A DNA stretch of 35,294 bases from Candidatus Aphodousia faecipullorum (lineage in GTDB: Bacteria; Pseudomonadota; Gammaproteobacteria; Burkholderiales; Burkholderiaceae_F): assembly GCA_018714205.1 (NCBI GenBank), contig DVNR01000022.1, forward strand, positions 1 to 35,294. The letters are read 5' to 3'. Position 1 is the first letter of the stretch; each line of letters starts with the position of its first letter. The notes under the pieces are model-generated. The model had not been told where the DNA came from. It worked only from the letters and a program-made list of their open reading frames with translations, and ran no database searches. Shown one piece after another: positions 17,088-25,960 of the stretch. Made by a program: the position numbers and the translations under genes.

Positions 17088-18770
17088 TCAGACTGTCACA
17101 AAGGACCACATCGCCAACAAGATTACTTGTCCGGTCAGAATACGTAAAAACATCGCCAAAGGATAGACCGTTGAGTAAGCTACCGCAGAGGAGTTTTTCT
17201 CTGAGAGTGTTGCAGCGTAGGCCAACATGGGCGGATCTGTTGTTGCTCCGGCCAACAGGCCGACAATGCTGTGGTAATTGATATGGAAGAACTTCCTGGC
17301 AATGATTCCCACAATAAGCAAAGGAATGATTGTGACAAAAAGACCAAGTCCAACATAAAGCCAACCATTGCCGACCAATAACGCCGCAACAAAATTTTCT
17401 CCGGCAGCCAAGCCTACACTGGCAAGAAAGAGGGCTATGCCGATCTCACGCATCATCAAATTTGCAGATGAAGTTGTGTATGTGATTAGACGGAACAAAG
17501 AACCATATCGTCCCAAAAGAATGGCAACAATTAGCGGTCCTCCCGCAAGTCCAAGTTTCAGCGGCACCGGCATCCCTGGAATTGCCAAGGGGAGTGAGCC
17601 AAATAAAATGCCGATGGCGATACCTAGAAAAATGGTTACTAAATTGGGATGTTCCAAGCGTTTAACCTGATTCCCAAGTCGTTCAGCCAAGCGCTTGACT
17701 GAATTTTCTGGTCCAACGCAATATAGTTCATCGCCCATTTGAATGTGAAGATTCCGATAAGGAAACAACTGCATGCCGGCACGGTAGACGCGAGTGATAT
17801 TCACGCCATCGGAGTGACTTAAATGCAAGTCGCTGATTGTTAGCCCGTTGATGGCTTGACGGGTCACGACCAGACGACGGCTCGTGATTGGAGAGTGTTC
17901 TGTCGCCAAATCGATCTTTGTGTCTTCTTCGCCGAAAAAGGCAACAATTGGATCTTTGTTCTCTTCAGCAGAGACGATTCGAATTGTGTCACCCACGTGA
18001 ACCAAAGAATCAGCGCTCGGGCTGGTAATTTCTCCGTTATGAAGAATACGAGAGCAAATAAATGGACGTCCAATAAAGTCCCGGATAGAACCTATTGTTC
18101 GACCTTCCAGTGCTCGATTGGCCACAATGACATGAAAGAAAATAGAGACGTGGTTGGTTGTTTTTTCTTCTGCTTCCCAGTGCTTATCTTCTTCTTTGAG
18201 GTCGATTCTGAACATGAGGCGCAATGCAATGGCAGTGCCGATGATTGATACCACGCCCAGCGGATAAGCGCAGGCATAGCCGACGGCAATATCTTCACCG
18301 TGATAATTTAGTTGAGCTAAGGCCTCCTGTGTGGCCCCAAGCCCCGGTGTGTTGGTGACAGCGCCGAAATGAACACCCAACATTTGAGCTAACGATATTG
18401 TGTCATCAAACAAGAAATATAAAACGATTGTCACAGCGACACTTAAAACAACCGCCAAAATCATCAAACAGTTTAGAACGACGCCGCCGCTTTTAAACGA
18501 AGAAAAGAAAGAGGGGCCGACTTGTAGGCCGATGAAGAAAACGAAAAGAATTAATCCAAAGTCTCGAATGAAACCGAGAACAGTCGGATTGACTTTCAGT
18601 CCAAAATAATTCAGTGCTAATCCGGCAAATAGCACGAAGGTTACCCCAAGAGAAACACCAAAGACTCTGATTCGCCCTAACGCTAGCCCTAAAGCCACGA
18701 CGATGGAGTAAGCCAAAATAATATGGGCAATTGAATCAGGATTTGTAAACAAAGCAGTTAACCACTGCAT
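17088..18770 (-). CDS. Putative AspT/YidE-type transporter with TrkA-C domains
   Basis: The 560-residue membrane protein has an N-terminal hydrophobic block (residues about 10-185), a hydrophilic centre (about 200-370) fitting two TrkA-C/RCK ligand-binding domains (for example ADSLVHVGDTIRIVSAEENK and IQMGDELYCVGPENSVKRLA), and a second hydrophobic block (about 380-560). PGLGATQE in the first half and AGATTDPPMLAYA in the second are related repeats, as in the aspartate:alanine exchanger family (TC 2.A.81). AspT itself exchanges aspartate for alanine; YidE and YbjL relatives have unproven substrates, so no substrate is assigned. It follows lysA in the same direction. Confidence 0.85.
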   Translation of the reverse strand: MQWLTALFTNPDSIAHIILAYSIVVALGLALGRIRVFGVSLGVTFVLFAGLALNYFGLKVNPTVLGFIRDFGLILFVFFIGLQVGPSFFSSFKSGGVVLNCLMILAVVLSVAVTIVLYFLFDDTISLAQMLGVHFGAVTNTPGLGATQEALAQLNYHGEDIAVGYACAYPLGVVSIIGTAIALRLMFRIDLKEEDKHWEAEEKTTNHVSIFFHVIVANRALEGRTIGSIRDFIGRPFICSRILHNGEITSPSADSLVHVGDTIRIVSAEENKDPIVAFFGEEDTKIDLATEHSPITSRRLVVTRQAINGLTISDLHLSHSDGVNITRVYRAGMQLFPYRNLHIQMGDELYCVGPENSVKRLAERLGNQVKRLEHPNLVTIFLGIAIGILFGSLPLAIPGMPVPLKLGLAGGPLIVAILLGRYGSLFRLITYTTSSANLMMREIGIALFLASVGLAAGENFVAALLVGNGWLYVGLGLFVTIIPLLIVGIIARKFFHINYHSIVGLLAGATTDPPMLAYAATLSEKNSSAVAYSTVYPLAMFLRILTGQVILLAMWSFVTV

Positions 18771-18797
18771 GATTCATGCTCTTTTAAGAAAATTAAA

Positions 18798-18848
18798 AAA
18801 CCCAATGCTACGCCAAAAAAATGCTAATAGTTCAATGCGTTAGGGTTT
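18798..18848 (-). terminator. Possible terminator after lysA
   Basis: On the minus strand AAACCC and a GGGTTT that runs into TTTTTT (complement of 18843-18848 and 18793-18803) enclose an ACGC/GCGT pair (18810-18813, 18837-18840). The helix is interrupted by internal loops, so termination would be partial. It lies between lysA and the downstream transporter gene. Confidence 0.35.
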
Positions 18849-18876
18849 ATTCTTAATAGGGAGAATCCTGAATGAT

Positions 18877-20175
18877 TTAACTGTCTGGTTCGTCGATTTT
18901 AGAAAGAAGCGATTCGTTTTCCCATAAATTTTCGTAACGATCGCGAGATCGAATCATATGTGTTTGGAACCCGTCAACTAGGATCTCTGCACTTAATAGC
19001 CTGGAGTTATAGCGGCTGGCCATGCTCATGCCATATGCGCCGGCCATGGTCATTACCAACAAATCGTCATTTTTGACGCGAAGCGCGCGTTGTTTGCCAA
19101 GCCAATCGCTTGATTCACAGACTGGTCCGACAATGTCATAGACGTGCTCGGGAAGATCTTCGTGAATTTCTACGGGGAGGATCGGCATCCATGCCTCATA
19201 GAGAGCAGGGCGGATCATTTCTGCCATGCTGGCATCGGCAATTAAAAAAGATTTGTTTGGCGTGTGTTTAATGTACTGGATGCGAGTTAACAAAGCGCCC
19301 GCTGCGGCAATAAGCGAGCGCCCAGGTTCAAAGATCATCTCAAGATTTTCGTAACCACGAGCCCGAAGTTTTTGGTGCAGGGTATCAACCAACTCGTTAA
19401 GATCTATCGTTTGTTCGTCCCGGTAACGAACACCAATGCCGCCGCCAAAATCTATATGAGATAGCTCGATGCCATCAACTCGTAACAGGTCAAGCAAATT
19501 CAACACCTTGTCACAACTTTCGTAATAAGGGGCGGGGTCTGTGAGCTGAGAGCCAATATGGCAATCGATGCCCACCGGATTAAGCCAGGGAGCCTGCGAA
19601 GCTTCCCGATACAACGATATGGCTGTTGCGGGATCCACTCCAAATTTATTTTGTTTTAGACCAGTTGAAATGTAAGGATGCGTATGCGCGTCAACATCAG
19701 GGTTGATGCGAATTGAGATAGGCGCAACCATCCTCAGAGAGGCGGCAACACGAGCCAGTCGTTTCATTTCTGGTTTGCTCTCGATATTGAAACTGCGAAT
19801 GCCTAAGGACAAGGCAAGCCGCATCTCCTCTTCTGTTTTTCCTACACCAGAGAATGTCACTTTGTTCATGTCCCCACCGGCTTTGTGCACTCGTAACAAT
19901 TCACCGCCAGAAACGACATCAAAACCACAATCACAGCGCGCCAACAATTGCAACAGCGCAATATTGGAATTAGCTTTAACAGCGTAACAAATGATGTGGG
20001 GATAGTTGCCAAGGGCCACTTGAAACCGACCGAAAGCCTCCAGTAGGGAAGCTTTGGAGTAAACATACAAGGGGGTACCGTAGCGGTTGGCCAGCTCAAC
20101 TAAGCTTACCTCTTCACAGTACAGTGAACCGTCACGATACGAAAAGTGGGCATTGGGTAGGATAATTTCTTTCAT
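18877..20175 (-). CDS. lysA: Diaminopimelate decarboxylase
   Basis: LysA makes L-lysine from meso-diaminopimelate, the last step of lysine synthesis. The 432-residue product is a fold-type III PLP enzyme: YAVKAN holds the PLP lysine (Lys67), HIDFGGGIGVRY binds the cofactor phosphate, EPGRSL follows, and CESSDWLG supplies the active-site cysteine of the dimer interface. It lies 12 bp after lptM, the common lptM-lysA arrangement of proteobacteria. The start is supported by similarity at the very N-terminus (FSYRDGSLYCEEVSL). Confidence 0.97.
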   Translation of the reverse strand: MKEIILPNAHFSYRDGSLYCEEVSLVELANRYGTPLYVYSKASLLEAFGRFQVALGNYPHIICYAVKANSNIALLQLLARCDCGFDVVSGGELLRVHKAGGDMNKVTFSGVGKTEEEMRLALSLGIRSFNIESKPEMKRLARVAASLRMVAPISIRINPDVDAHTHPYISTGLKQNKFGVDPATAISLYREASQAPWLNPVGIDCHIGSQLTDPAPYYESCDKVLNLLDLLRVDGIELSHIDFGGGIGVRYRDEQTIDLNELVDTLHQKLRARGYENLEMIFEPGRSLIAAAGALLTRIQYIKHTPNKSFLIADASMAEMIRPALYEAWMPILPVEIHEDLPEHVYDIVGPVCESSDWLGKQRALRVKNDDLLVMTMAGAYGMSMASRYNSRLLSAEILVDGFQTHMIRSRDRYENLWENESLLSKIDEPDS

Positions 20176-20187
20176 ACAAACATTCCG

Positions 20188-20367
20188 TTACCGCGAGGCC
20201 GAGTCTTGATGCGTATCGGTATTTGTTGTCACGGTCGGTGGATCAATCGTTTGGATGCTTTCTTGAGGCGCCTGATTCGTCGGCGGCAAATAAAGATCTG
20301 CCTTTAATCCACAGGCTGATAAAGTCGCTGCGATCGCAATAATCGCTACAATTTTGATCGGTTTCAT
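20188..20367 (-). CDS. lptM: LptM-type small lipoprotein (YifL family)
   Basis: The 59-residue product has a signal peptide with lipobox, MKPIKIVAIIAIAATLSACG, the lipidated cysteine being Cys19, followed by LKADLYLPP, which corresponds to the CGLKGPLYxPP start of LptM. LptM helps LptD mature at the outer membrane so that LPS can be inserted. The tail is short and low in structure. The ATG at 20367 was chosen because the signal peptide begins there; upstream in-frame codons overlap cyaY. Divergent from cyaY with only 19 bp between start codons. Confidence 0.9.
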   Translation of the reverse strand: MKPIKIVAIIAIAATLSACGLKADLYLPPTNQAPQESIQTIDPPTVTTNTDTHQDSASR

Positions 20368-20386
20368 AGTTTTTTGGAAAACAATC

Positions 20387-20698
20387 ATGACAGAAACGGA
20401 ATTTATCGAACTAGCCGAACAAACTTTACAATCTTTGCAAGCAGCTGTCGAGAGCGCTTGCAGTGACTGGGATGTTGACCGGCAAGGCAATGTTTTGACA
20501 CTTCAAGCTGATGATGGGTTTCAAATTGTGATTAATAAGCAAACTCCAACGCGCCAAATCTGGTTGGCAAGTTTAAAGGGCGGTCATCACTACGAACGAG
20601 AGGGCGAGGAATGGGTCGATACGTGTACTCGCCAAACGCTTAAAAAAGCTCTCGAATCGCTTCTAACAGAAAGGACGGGCCGCCCTGTTAGACTCTAG
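20387..20698 (+). CDS. cyaY: Iron-sulfur cluster assembly protein CyaY (bacterial frataxin)
   Basis: The 103-residue product has the frataxin fold pattern: an acidic first helix (MTETEFIELAEQTLQSLQAA), the strands GNVLTLQADDGFQIVINKQ, then TPTRQIWLASLKGGHHYERE and the C-terminal helix TLKKALESLL. Frataxins bind iron and modulate the IscS desulfurase. GGAAAACAATC precedes the ATG at 20387. It converges on mrcA with a 12-bp gap, leaving no room for a separate terminator. Confidence 0.95.
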   Translation: MTETEFIELAEQTLQSLQAAVESACSDWDVDRQGNVLTLQADDGFQIVINKQTPTRQIWLASLKGGHHYEREGEEWVDTCTRQTLKKALESLLTERTGRPVRL

Positions 20699-20710
20699 CC
20701 ATCCAGCCTG

Positions 20711-23074
20711 TTAAAAAATTTGGTCACGAATTGAACCTTGCAATGGATCGACTTCTGTCGGTTCCTTGGTTTCTCCGAAGCCTACGGTTTCAACAGTTGA
20801 GCCAACCTGGTCAGCGTAGAAGTATTGACCTCCGATTTCAACAACATCGGGCGGTTGCGGACGTCGATACTCCGGAACGCCCTTTAAAACAGCCTGCATG
20901 TATTCGGTCCAAATCGGCAAAACGAGACCGGCGCCATAGGCGTTGTGCCCCAGTGACTTCGGTTGATCGTATCCCATCCAACCCACGGCCACGATATTGC
21001 CCGCATAACCGGAGAACCAAGCATCGAAGAAGTCATTGGTCGTACCAGTTTTTGCTCCAATGTCAGATCGCTTTAAGGCGCGACCCGCTCGTTGGCCTGT
21101 CCCTCTGAGAGCAACGCCCTGCAAGAGTGAATTCATGACAAAGGCATTGCGGGCGTCAATGGTTCGAGGTGCACCCTCGCCAGCTTTGGGATTGTGTGAT
21201 TGCATCAGTAGCGTTCCGTCGGCGTCAACAACCTTTTCAATCAAATAGGGTTGGACAAGATACCCGCCGTTAGCAAAGACAGCGAAGCCTGTTAGCATTT
21301 CCCAAGGCGTGACCGATCCTGCTCCCAGTGCAGTCGTCAACAGCGGCGGATGCTTATTAGCCTCAAAACCAAATCGTGTTAAGTATTGTTGAGCGTAATA
21401 AGGATCAATGGCTTGCATGACTCGGATGGATACCAAATTTTTGGATCGTTCCAGCGCTCGCGCAAGCGACATGGGCCCCTCATATTTGCCATCATCATTT
21501 TTGGGTTCCCAAAGCCTGCCACCTGTTAATTTCGGATCGATCGAAATTGGAGCGTCATTGATGATCGTGGCCGGTGTAAAGCCCTTGTCCAATGCGGCAG
21601 AGTAAATAAACGGTTTAAAGCTTGATCCTGGTTGACGCCATGCCTGTGTCACGTGATTGAATTGATTGAATTTAAAATCAAACCCACCGACGAGCGAGAA
21701 AATGGCTCCCGTATTGAAATCGGCTGAAATAAAAGCGCTTTCAGCGACAGGAATCTGTCCGAGTGTCCATTCGCCTTTGTTGTTTTTCGTTACTCTGACG
21801 ATGGCGCCGACACGTAATTCTTTCTCTTTATAGCGTCCGGTCAATTTCTTATTTTTGCCTGCGATGTATTTTGAGGCAAACGCAAAATTTTTGGCATTGA
21901 CATTAATCTTCTCGCCATTGACCATTTGGACTGTCATGGATTTTGAGTTCAGATCAATGACAACGCCGGGCAGCAAATTAGTGCTGGAGACCGTTTTGGC
22001 GAGTCCCTGTCGGATGGCTGCTTCATGGTCCACACCCTCTCCAAGGTTGACATGACCCTCAGCACCCCGATAGCCGTAATTGCGATCATAGGAGATGAGC
22101 GCCTTGCGAACGGCGGCGCTCGCAATTCGTTGATCGGTGGAACGGATCGTTGTGTAGACGTTCAAACCTTGGTTGTATATTGCGTCCCCAAAATAAGGAA
22201 TCAAGAGCATACGTGCCAACTCAGCGATATAACCGGCATGTAAGTCTTCCGTTAGCAACGATGTCTTCTGCTGTTCAGCCGTCGGACGATGCACTTCGAT
22301 GGGTTGACCCAAAGCCGTTTCGTAGGTGATGTCGTCAATGTAGCCAAGTTGAAGCATGCGGCCCAAGACATAGTTACGACGCATGGTGGCTCGTCGGATA
22401 TTGACAATTGGGTTGTATGCACTGGGGGCCACGGGAAGACCTGCAAGAACAGCTGCCTCGGAAATCGAAACATCCCGAAGGTCTTTTCCAAAATAGGTCT
22501 TTGCTGCGCTGCCGAAACCGTAGGAGCGGTGTCCCAAGAAAATTTGATTCGCGTAGATCTCAAAAATCTTATCTTTTGAGAGATTTTGCTCAATTTTAAA
22601 AGCGAGGGCGACCTCATAGAGCTTTCGTACGTAGCTTCGCTCTGAACTGAGGAAAAAGTTTCTGGCAACTTGCATCGTGATCGTGCTGCCACCTTGTCCA
22701 CGGCTACCCGTTAAGATGTTGGCTATGGCGGCACGGGCAATCCCCATGAATTCAATGCCGGAGTGTTCATAAAAGCCGTTGTCTTCCGCGGCAAGAATCG
22801 CCAAACGGACATGCCGCGGGATTTCCTCGATAGGCACATAATCACGTCGTTCTTCGCCAAACTCCCCGATTAAGACACCGTCGGAGGTATAAATCCGCAA
22901 TGGAACTTTGGGTCGATATTCGGTCAGGGTGTCAATGGGTGGGAGTCGATAATAGACGACAGAAAAGACAACCAGGCCGATGCTCACACCGATTACGCCG
23001 GCGCTCAGACCGGTGATGCATAGCCACTTGAATGCTTTTTTGAACCAAGATTTTTCAGAGGTCGCTTTTTTCAT
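20711..23074 (-). CDS. mrcA: Penicillin-binding protein 1A (bifunctional peptidoglycan synthase)
   Basis: The 787-residue protein has a membrane anchor (about 17-42), a GT51 glycosyltransferase domain with catalytic Glu97 in AAEDNGFYEHSG and the GQGGSTITMQVARN motif (126-139), an OB-like domain inserted in the middle, and a transpeptidase domain with SxxK at Ser484-Lys487, SKN at 544-546 and KTGT at 675-678. It polymerises and cross-links peptidoglycan in the periplasm. All catalytic motifs are intact. It is monocistronic here, with 232 bp upstream shared with the divergent thioesterase gene. Confidence 0.97.
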   Translation of the reverse strand: MKKATSEKSWFKKAFKWLCITGLSAGVIGVSIGLVVFSVVYYRLPPIDTLTEYRPKVPLRIYTSDGVLIGEFGEERRDYVPIEEIPRHVRLAILAAEDNGFYEHSGIEFMGIARAAIANILTGSRGQGGSTITMQVARNFFLSSERSYVRKLYEVALAFKIEQNLSKDKIFEIYANQIFLGHRSYGFGSAAKTYFGKDLRDVSISEAAVLAGLPVAPSAYNPIVNIRRATMRRNYVLGRMLQLGYIDDITYETALGQPIEVHRPTAEQQKTSLLTEDLHAGYIAELARMLLIPYFGDAIYNQGLNVYTTIRSTDQRIASAAVRKALISYDRNYGYRGAEGHVNLGEGVDHEAAIRQGLAKTVSSTNLLPGVVIDLNSKSMTVQMVNGEKINVNAKNFAFASKYIAGKNKKLTGRYKEKELRVGAIVRVTKNNKGEWTLGQIPVAESAFISADFNTGAIFSLVGGFDFKFNQFNHVTQAWRQPGSSFKPFIYSAALDKGFTPATIINDAPISIDPKLTGGRLWEPKNDDGKYEGPMSLARALERSKNLVSIRVMQAIDPYYAQQYLTRFGFEANKHPPLLTTALGAGSVTPWEMLTGFAVFANGGYLVQPYLIEKVVDADGTLLMQSHNPKAGEGAPRTIDARNAFVMNSLLQGVALRGTGQRAGRALKRSDIGAKTGTTNDFFDAWFSGYAGNIVAVGWMGYDQPKSLGHNAYGAGLVLPIWTEYMQAVLKGVPEYRRPQPPDVVEIGGQYFYADQVGSTVETVGFGETKEPTEVDPLQGSIRDQIF

Positions 23075-23257
23075 TGTGCAACAATAAGATTTTTTTGCGG
23101 TACTTTACCTTAAATAAATCCAACCGCGAAGGACCGCTTTGTAGATCGAACAAAATAAAATGCTAATGGTACTGACTTTTTGCTGATTTTGTGCTGATCT
23201 TAAAAAAGAGGTTTCGTTTAGAAACACATCCGTGATCGGTCTCTAAAGGACAATCGG

Positions 23258-23263
23258 TACAAT
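23258..23263 (+). promoter_or_regulatory. Possible -10 element of the thioesterase gene
   Basis: TACAAT at 23258-23263 lies 43 bp before the preferred ATG, with no good -35. The 232-bp gap 23075-23306 between the divergent mrcA and thioesterase genes must hold promoters for both. Apart from a short direct repeat of TGCTGAT near 23180 I see nothing else firm in it. Confidence 0.3.
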
Positions 23264-23306
23264 ACATACGGTGGATGTTAATCCCGAAGGGGAAATAGGC
23301 AGATAT

Positions 23307-23780
23307 ATGATCGATATTTACCAGTTTGAATTCACCGTCGGTAAAGAATCTATTGATATCCTCGGGCATGTCAACAATCGAGAGTATTTGCGTTGGATGG
23401 AAAAGGCGGCAATCGAACATGCTGCATCCCTGGGCTGGGACGCTCAGGCGTACCTGCAACGCGGGGAAACTTGGGTTGCGCGGGAACATTGGATAGAGTA
23501 TCTCAGGCAGACCTACGAGGGGGAGCGGCTGACAGTTTATTCTTGGGTGAGTAGCATTAACGATTCTCGCTCTCTGAGGCGTTATGCGATCAAAAGGGGA
23601 GACCGGGTGGTTTGTGTCGGTGCGACCGAGTGGGTCTATATTGACTTTAAGACCGGTCGTCCGAAGGAAATCCCCGATGATGTGGCTGCAAGTTTTGCAG
23701 TGATCCCAGACGGCGATCCTCGTTTGGAGGAGCGGGGCATCGTTCGTCTTGTGCGATTTTCACCACACCTAGACCTCTGA
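23307..23780 (+). CDS. Hot-dog fold acyl-CoA thioesterase (4HBT/YbgC-like)
   Basis: The product, 157 residues from ATG 23307, has the 4-hydroxybenzoyl-CoA thioesterase motif IDILGHVNNREYLRWMEKAA near its N-terminus, followed by the TWVAREHWIEYLR and LTVYSWVSSINDSRSLRRY strands. Such enzymes hydrolyse acyl-CoA or acyl-ACP thioesters in the cytosol; the true substrate cannot be told. An in-frame GTG at 23271 could extend it by 12 residues, but it lies close to the predicted transcription start. A terminator-like palindrome follows at 23842. Confidence 0.8.
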   Translation: MIDIYQFEFTVGKESIDILGHVNNREYLRWMEKAAIEHAASLGWDAQAYLQRGETWVAREHWIEYLRQTYEGERLTVYSWVSSINDSRSLRRYAIKRGDRVVCVGATEWVYIDFKTGRPKEIPDDVAASFAVIPDGDPRLEERGIVRLVRFSPHLDL

Positions 23781-23826
23781 ATGGATAGAGGCCGAGGTAG
23801 TGAATTAAAAGCTGAGGATCAGGCGA

Positions 23827-23832
23827 TATAAT
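23827..23832 (+). promoter_or_regulatory. Candidate -10 of the mla operon promoter
   Basis: A perfect TATAAT lies about 50 bp before mlaF; a weak ATTAAA (23804-23809) sits 17 nt upstream as -35. Transcription would start near 23839, immediately before the 18-bp palindrome at 23842-23859. A transcript from this site would therefore carry a hairpin at its 5' end. Confidence 0.5.
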
Positions 23833-23841
23833 ATTGCGTTT

Positions 23842-23865
23842 ACTGAATTTAAATTCAGTTTTTTT
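23842..23865 (+). terminator. Perfect palindrome plus T run just upstream of mlaF
   Basis: ACTGAATTT (23842-23850) is followed at once by its reverse complement AAATTCAGT (23851-23859) and then a run of T up to 23865. It can be read as an intrinsic terminator for the thioesterase gene (practical stem about 7 bp with a small loop), as an operator overlapping the mla start site, or as a 5'-end hairpin. The ribosome-binding site AAGGAAA begins three bases later. Confidence 0.55.
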
Positions 23866-23880
23866 CGAAGGAAAGTGTCC

Positions 23881-24678
23881 GTGCAGGATCTTGTGATTGT
23901 CAAAGACGTAACGTTTGGCTACGGCAAGCGCGTTATCTTAGATGACGTGACGCTTCGTTTTGGCCGAGGGCAGGTTGTCGCCATAATGGGCGGTTCCGGG
24001 ATGGGGAAGACCACGTTGCTGAAATTGATCGGCGGTTTGGAAACGCCGCAAAAGGGTCAAATTATTTTTGATAACCAGGTGATGGACACTGCGAATCGTG
24101 ATTCGCTTTTTGCGATGCGACGGCGCATGGGAATGTTGTTTCAATTTGGCGCGCTTTTTACCGACATGTCGGTTTTTGATAACGTCGCTTTCCCGTTGCG
24201 TGAGCAAACAGACCTTAGCGAAGAACTGATCGAGCGGTTGGTGTTGATGAAATTAAATGCGGTTGGACTTCGCGGAGCGGCGAATCTGATGCCAAGCGAA
24301 ATCTCCGGCGGCATGTCGCGTCGCGTTGCCCTGGCTCGTGCCACCGCACTGGACCCGTCGCTTATCATGTACGATGAACCCTTCGCGGGGCTTGATCCGA
24401 TTTCCATGGGGATTACAGCTCGGCTGATCCGAGAACTCAATGATGCGTTGAATGCGACAAGTATTATCGTGACTCATGATGTTCCAGAGACTTTTGCCAT
24501 TGCCCACTATGTTTATATGATTTCGTCCGGTCGCATTGCTGCGGAAGGCACTCCGGAGCAACTGAGCGCGTCGACAGATCCTTATGTGCGACAGTTTTTG
24601 GATGGCGAGCCTGACGGACCGGTGGCATTTCATTATCCGGCTGATCCGATTGAAAAAGAATTCGGGGTGAGAGTATGA
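23881..24678 (+). CDS. mlaF: Phospholipid transport ABC ATPase MlaF
   Basis: MlaF is the cytosolic ATPase of the MlaFEDB complex, which moves phospholipids between inner membrane and periplasmic MlaC to keep the outer membrane asymmetric. Of about 265 residues, it shows Walker A GGSGMGKTT, the signature SGGMSRRVALARA, Walker B LIMYDEPFAGLDP and the switch histidine in VTHD. Starts are GTG 23875 or GTG 23881; the latter is better spaced from AAGGAAA. It overlaps mlaE by four bases (ATGA). Confidence 0.95.
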   Translation: MQDLVIVKDVTFGYGKRVILDDVTLRFGRGQVVAIMGGSGMGKTTLLKLIGGLETPQKGQIIFDNQVMDTANRDSLFAMRRRMGMLFQFGALFTDMSVFDNVAFPLREQTDLSEELIERLVLMKLNAVGLRGAANLMPSEISGGMSRRVALARATALDPSLIMYDEPFAGLDPISMGITARLIRELNDALNATSIIVTHDVPETFAIAHYVYMISSGRIAAEGTPEQLSASTDPYVRQFLDGEPDGPVAFHYPADPIEKEFGVRV

Positions 24679-25451
24679 ATTGGATCGTTGACTTGGGGGC
24701 TTGGACCTTAGAGCAGATTCGTCACGTTGGGCGTTTGGCTATTTTTTCCGTTCAGCTTTTTAGGGTGCTGCCGGCGGCGCTTTCGCGCTTTGGCTTGATT
24801 GTTCAACAAATCCATTTTATTGGAAACTATTCGCTTTCCATTATCGCGGTCTCCGGATTGTTCGTCGGTTTTGTCCTAGCGTTGCAGGGTTACTACATCT
24901 TGGTTACCTACGGTAGTGAGCAGGCGCTTGGTGTCATGGTCGCATTGTGTTTGACCCGTGAGTTGGGCCCCGTGGTTTCTGCGTTGCTATTCGCAGGCCG
25001 CGCGGGGACATCGCTAACTGCTGAAATTGGTTTGATGAGGGCTGGCGAACAAGTCGCCGCGATGGAAATGATGGGAGTTGATCCCGTCAGAAGAGTGTTG
25101 GCACCGAGGTTTTGGGGTGTTTTTATTTCCTTGCCGATTCTTTCTTGCATATTTACCGCTGTTGGCATTTTGGGTTCTTGGGTTGTTGGTGTTTTGATGA
25201 TTGGTGTGGACGGAGGGGCTTTTTGGTCACAGATGCAGGGCGGCGTTGACGTTTTTTCAGATGTTGGAAACAGCATGATTAAAGCGGTTGTTTTTGCTGT
25301 CGCTGTTGGGTTAATTTCACTTTATCAAGGGTTTACTGCCCGTCCGACACCTGAAGGTGTTTCGCGCGCAACAACTCGCACAGTGGTGATTTCATCGCTT
25401 ATGGTGTTAGGGCTTGATTTCATTATGACGGCCCTGATGTTCTCGGTTTAA
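24675..25451 (+). CDS. mlaE: Phospholipid transport permease MlaE
   Basis: The 258-residue integral membrane protein has the MlaE/YrbE signature LCLTRELGPVVSALLFAGRA followed by GTSLTAEIGLMRAGEQVAAM and several hydrophobic helices. Two copies bind two MlaF subunits and one MlaD hexamer. It starts within the mlaF stop codon and is followed 16 bp later by mlaD with an AGAAAGGAC ribosome-binding site. Confidence 0.96.
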   Translation: MNWIVDLGAWTLEQIRHVGRLAIFSVQLFRVLPAALSRFGLIVQQIHFIGNYSLSIIAVSGLFVGFVLALQGYYILVTYGSEQALGVMVALCLTRELGPVVSALLFAGRAGTSLTAEIGLMRAGEQVAAMEMMGVDPVRRVLAPRFWGVFISLPILSCIFTAVGILGSWVVGVLMIGVDGGAFWSQMQGGVDVFSDVGNSMIKAVVFAVAVGLISLYQGFTARPTPEGVSRATTRTVVISSLMVLGLDFIMTALMFSV

Positions 25452-25467
25452 GTAGAAAGGACTTTAA

Positions 25468-25953
25468 ATGGAACGCAATAGAGATCGTAAACGCGGCGTG
25501 GAGCTGATGGTCGGACTTTTTGTCGTGGCCGGATTTGTTGCTTTGCTTTTTACCGCGTTGCAGGCCGCCAATCTCGGAAGCTTTTCCTGGTCGGAGAAAA
25601 CTTATACGGTTGAAGCAATGTTTGACAACATCGGTGGGCTGAAAGCGAGAGCGCCGGTAAAAAGTGCCGGAGTTGTTGTCGGTCGCGTGGATACCGTAAC
25701 ATTTGACAACACGATGTACCAGGCTCGTGTGACGATGTCAATTGATACAAAATACCAGTTCCCGGCCGATACGGAAGCTCAAATACTGACCTCAGGGTTG
25801 CTCGGTGAGCAGTATATTGGATTGATGGCCGGCGCTGATGAGGAAGTGCTCGAATCAGGAAGCAAGATTCGTCGCACTCAATCAGCGATGGTGCTCGAGC
25901 AGCTTGTTAGCAAGTTCATGTACAGTTTTGTAGAAAACAACAATAAGGAATAA
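25468..25953 (+). CDS. mlaD: Outer-membrane asymmetry MCE-domain protein MlaD
   Basis: The 161-residue product has one N-terminal membrane helix (about residues 12-32) and an MCE domain (about 42-120: VEAMFDNIGGLKARAPVKSA, GVVVGRVDTV) followed by a helical C-terminus (VLEQLVSKFMYSF). MlaD forms a periplasmic hexameric ring through which lipids pass. Size is slightly smaller than the E. coli protein (183) through a shorter tail. Confidence 0.95.
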   Translation: MERNRDRKRGVELMVGLFVVAGFVALLFTALQAANLGSFSWSEKTYTVEAMFDNIGGLKARAPVKSAGVVVGRVDTVTFDNTMYQARVTMSIDTKYQFPADTEAQILTSGLLGEQYIGLMAGADEEVLESGSKIRRTQSAMVLEQLVSKFMYSFVENNNKE

Positions 25954-25960
25954 CTCTCTC

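Noticed and set aside
23271-23306. GTG 23271 as start of the thioesterase
   Set aside because: It would coincide with the expected transcription start after TACAAT at 23258 and adds 12 residues outside the hot-dog fold; ATG 23307 was preferred, though its ribosome-binding site is only moderate.
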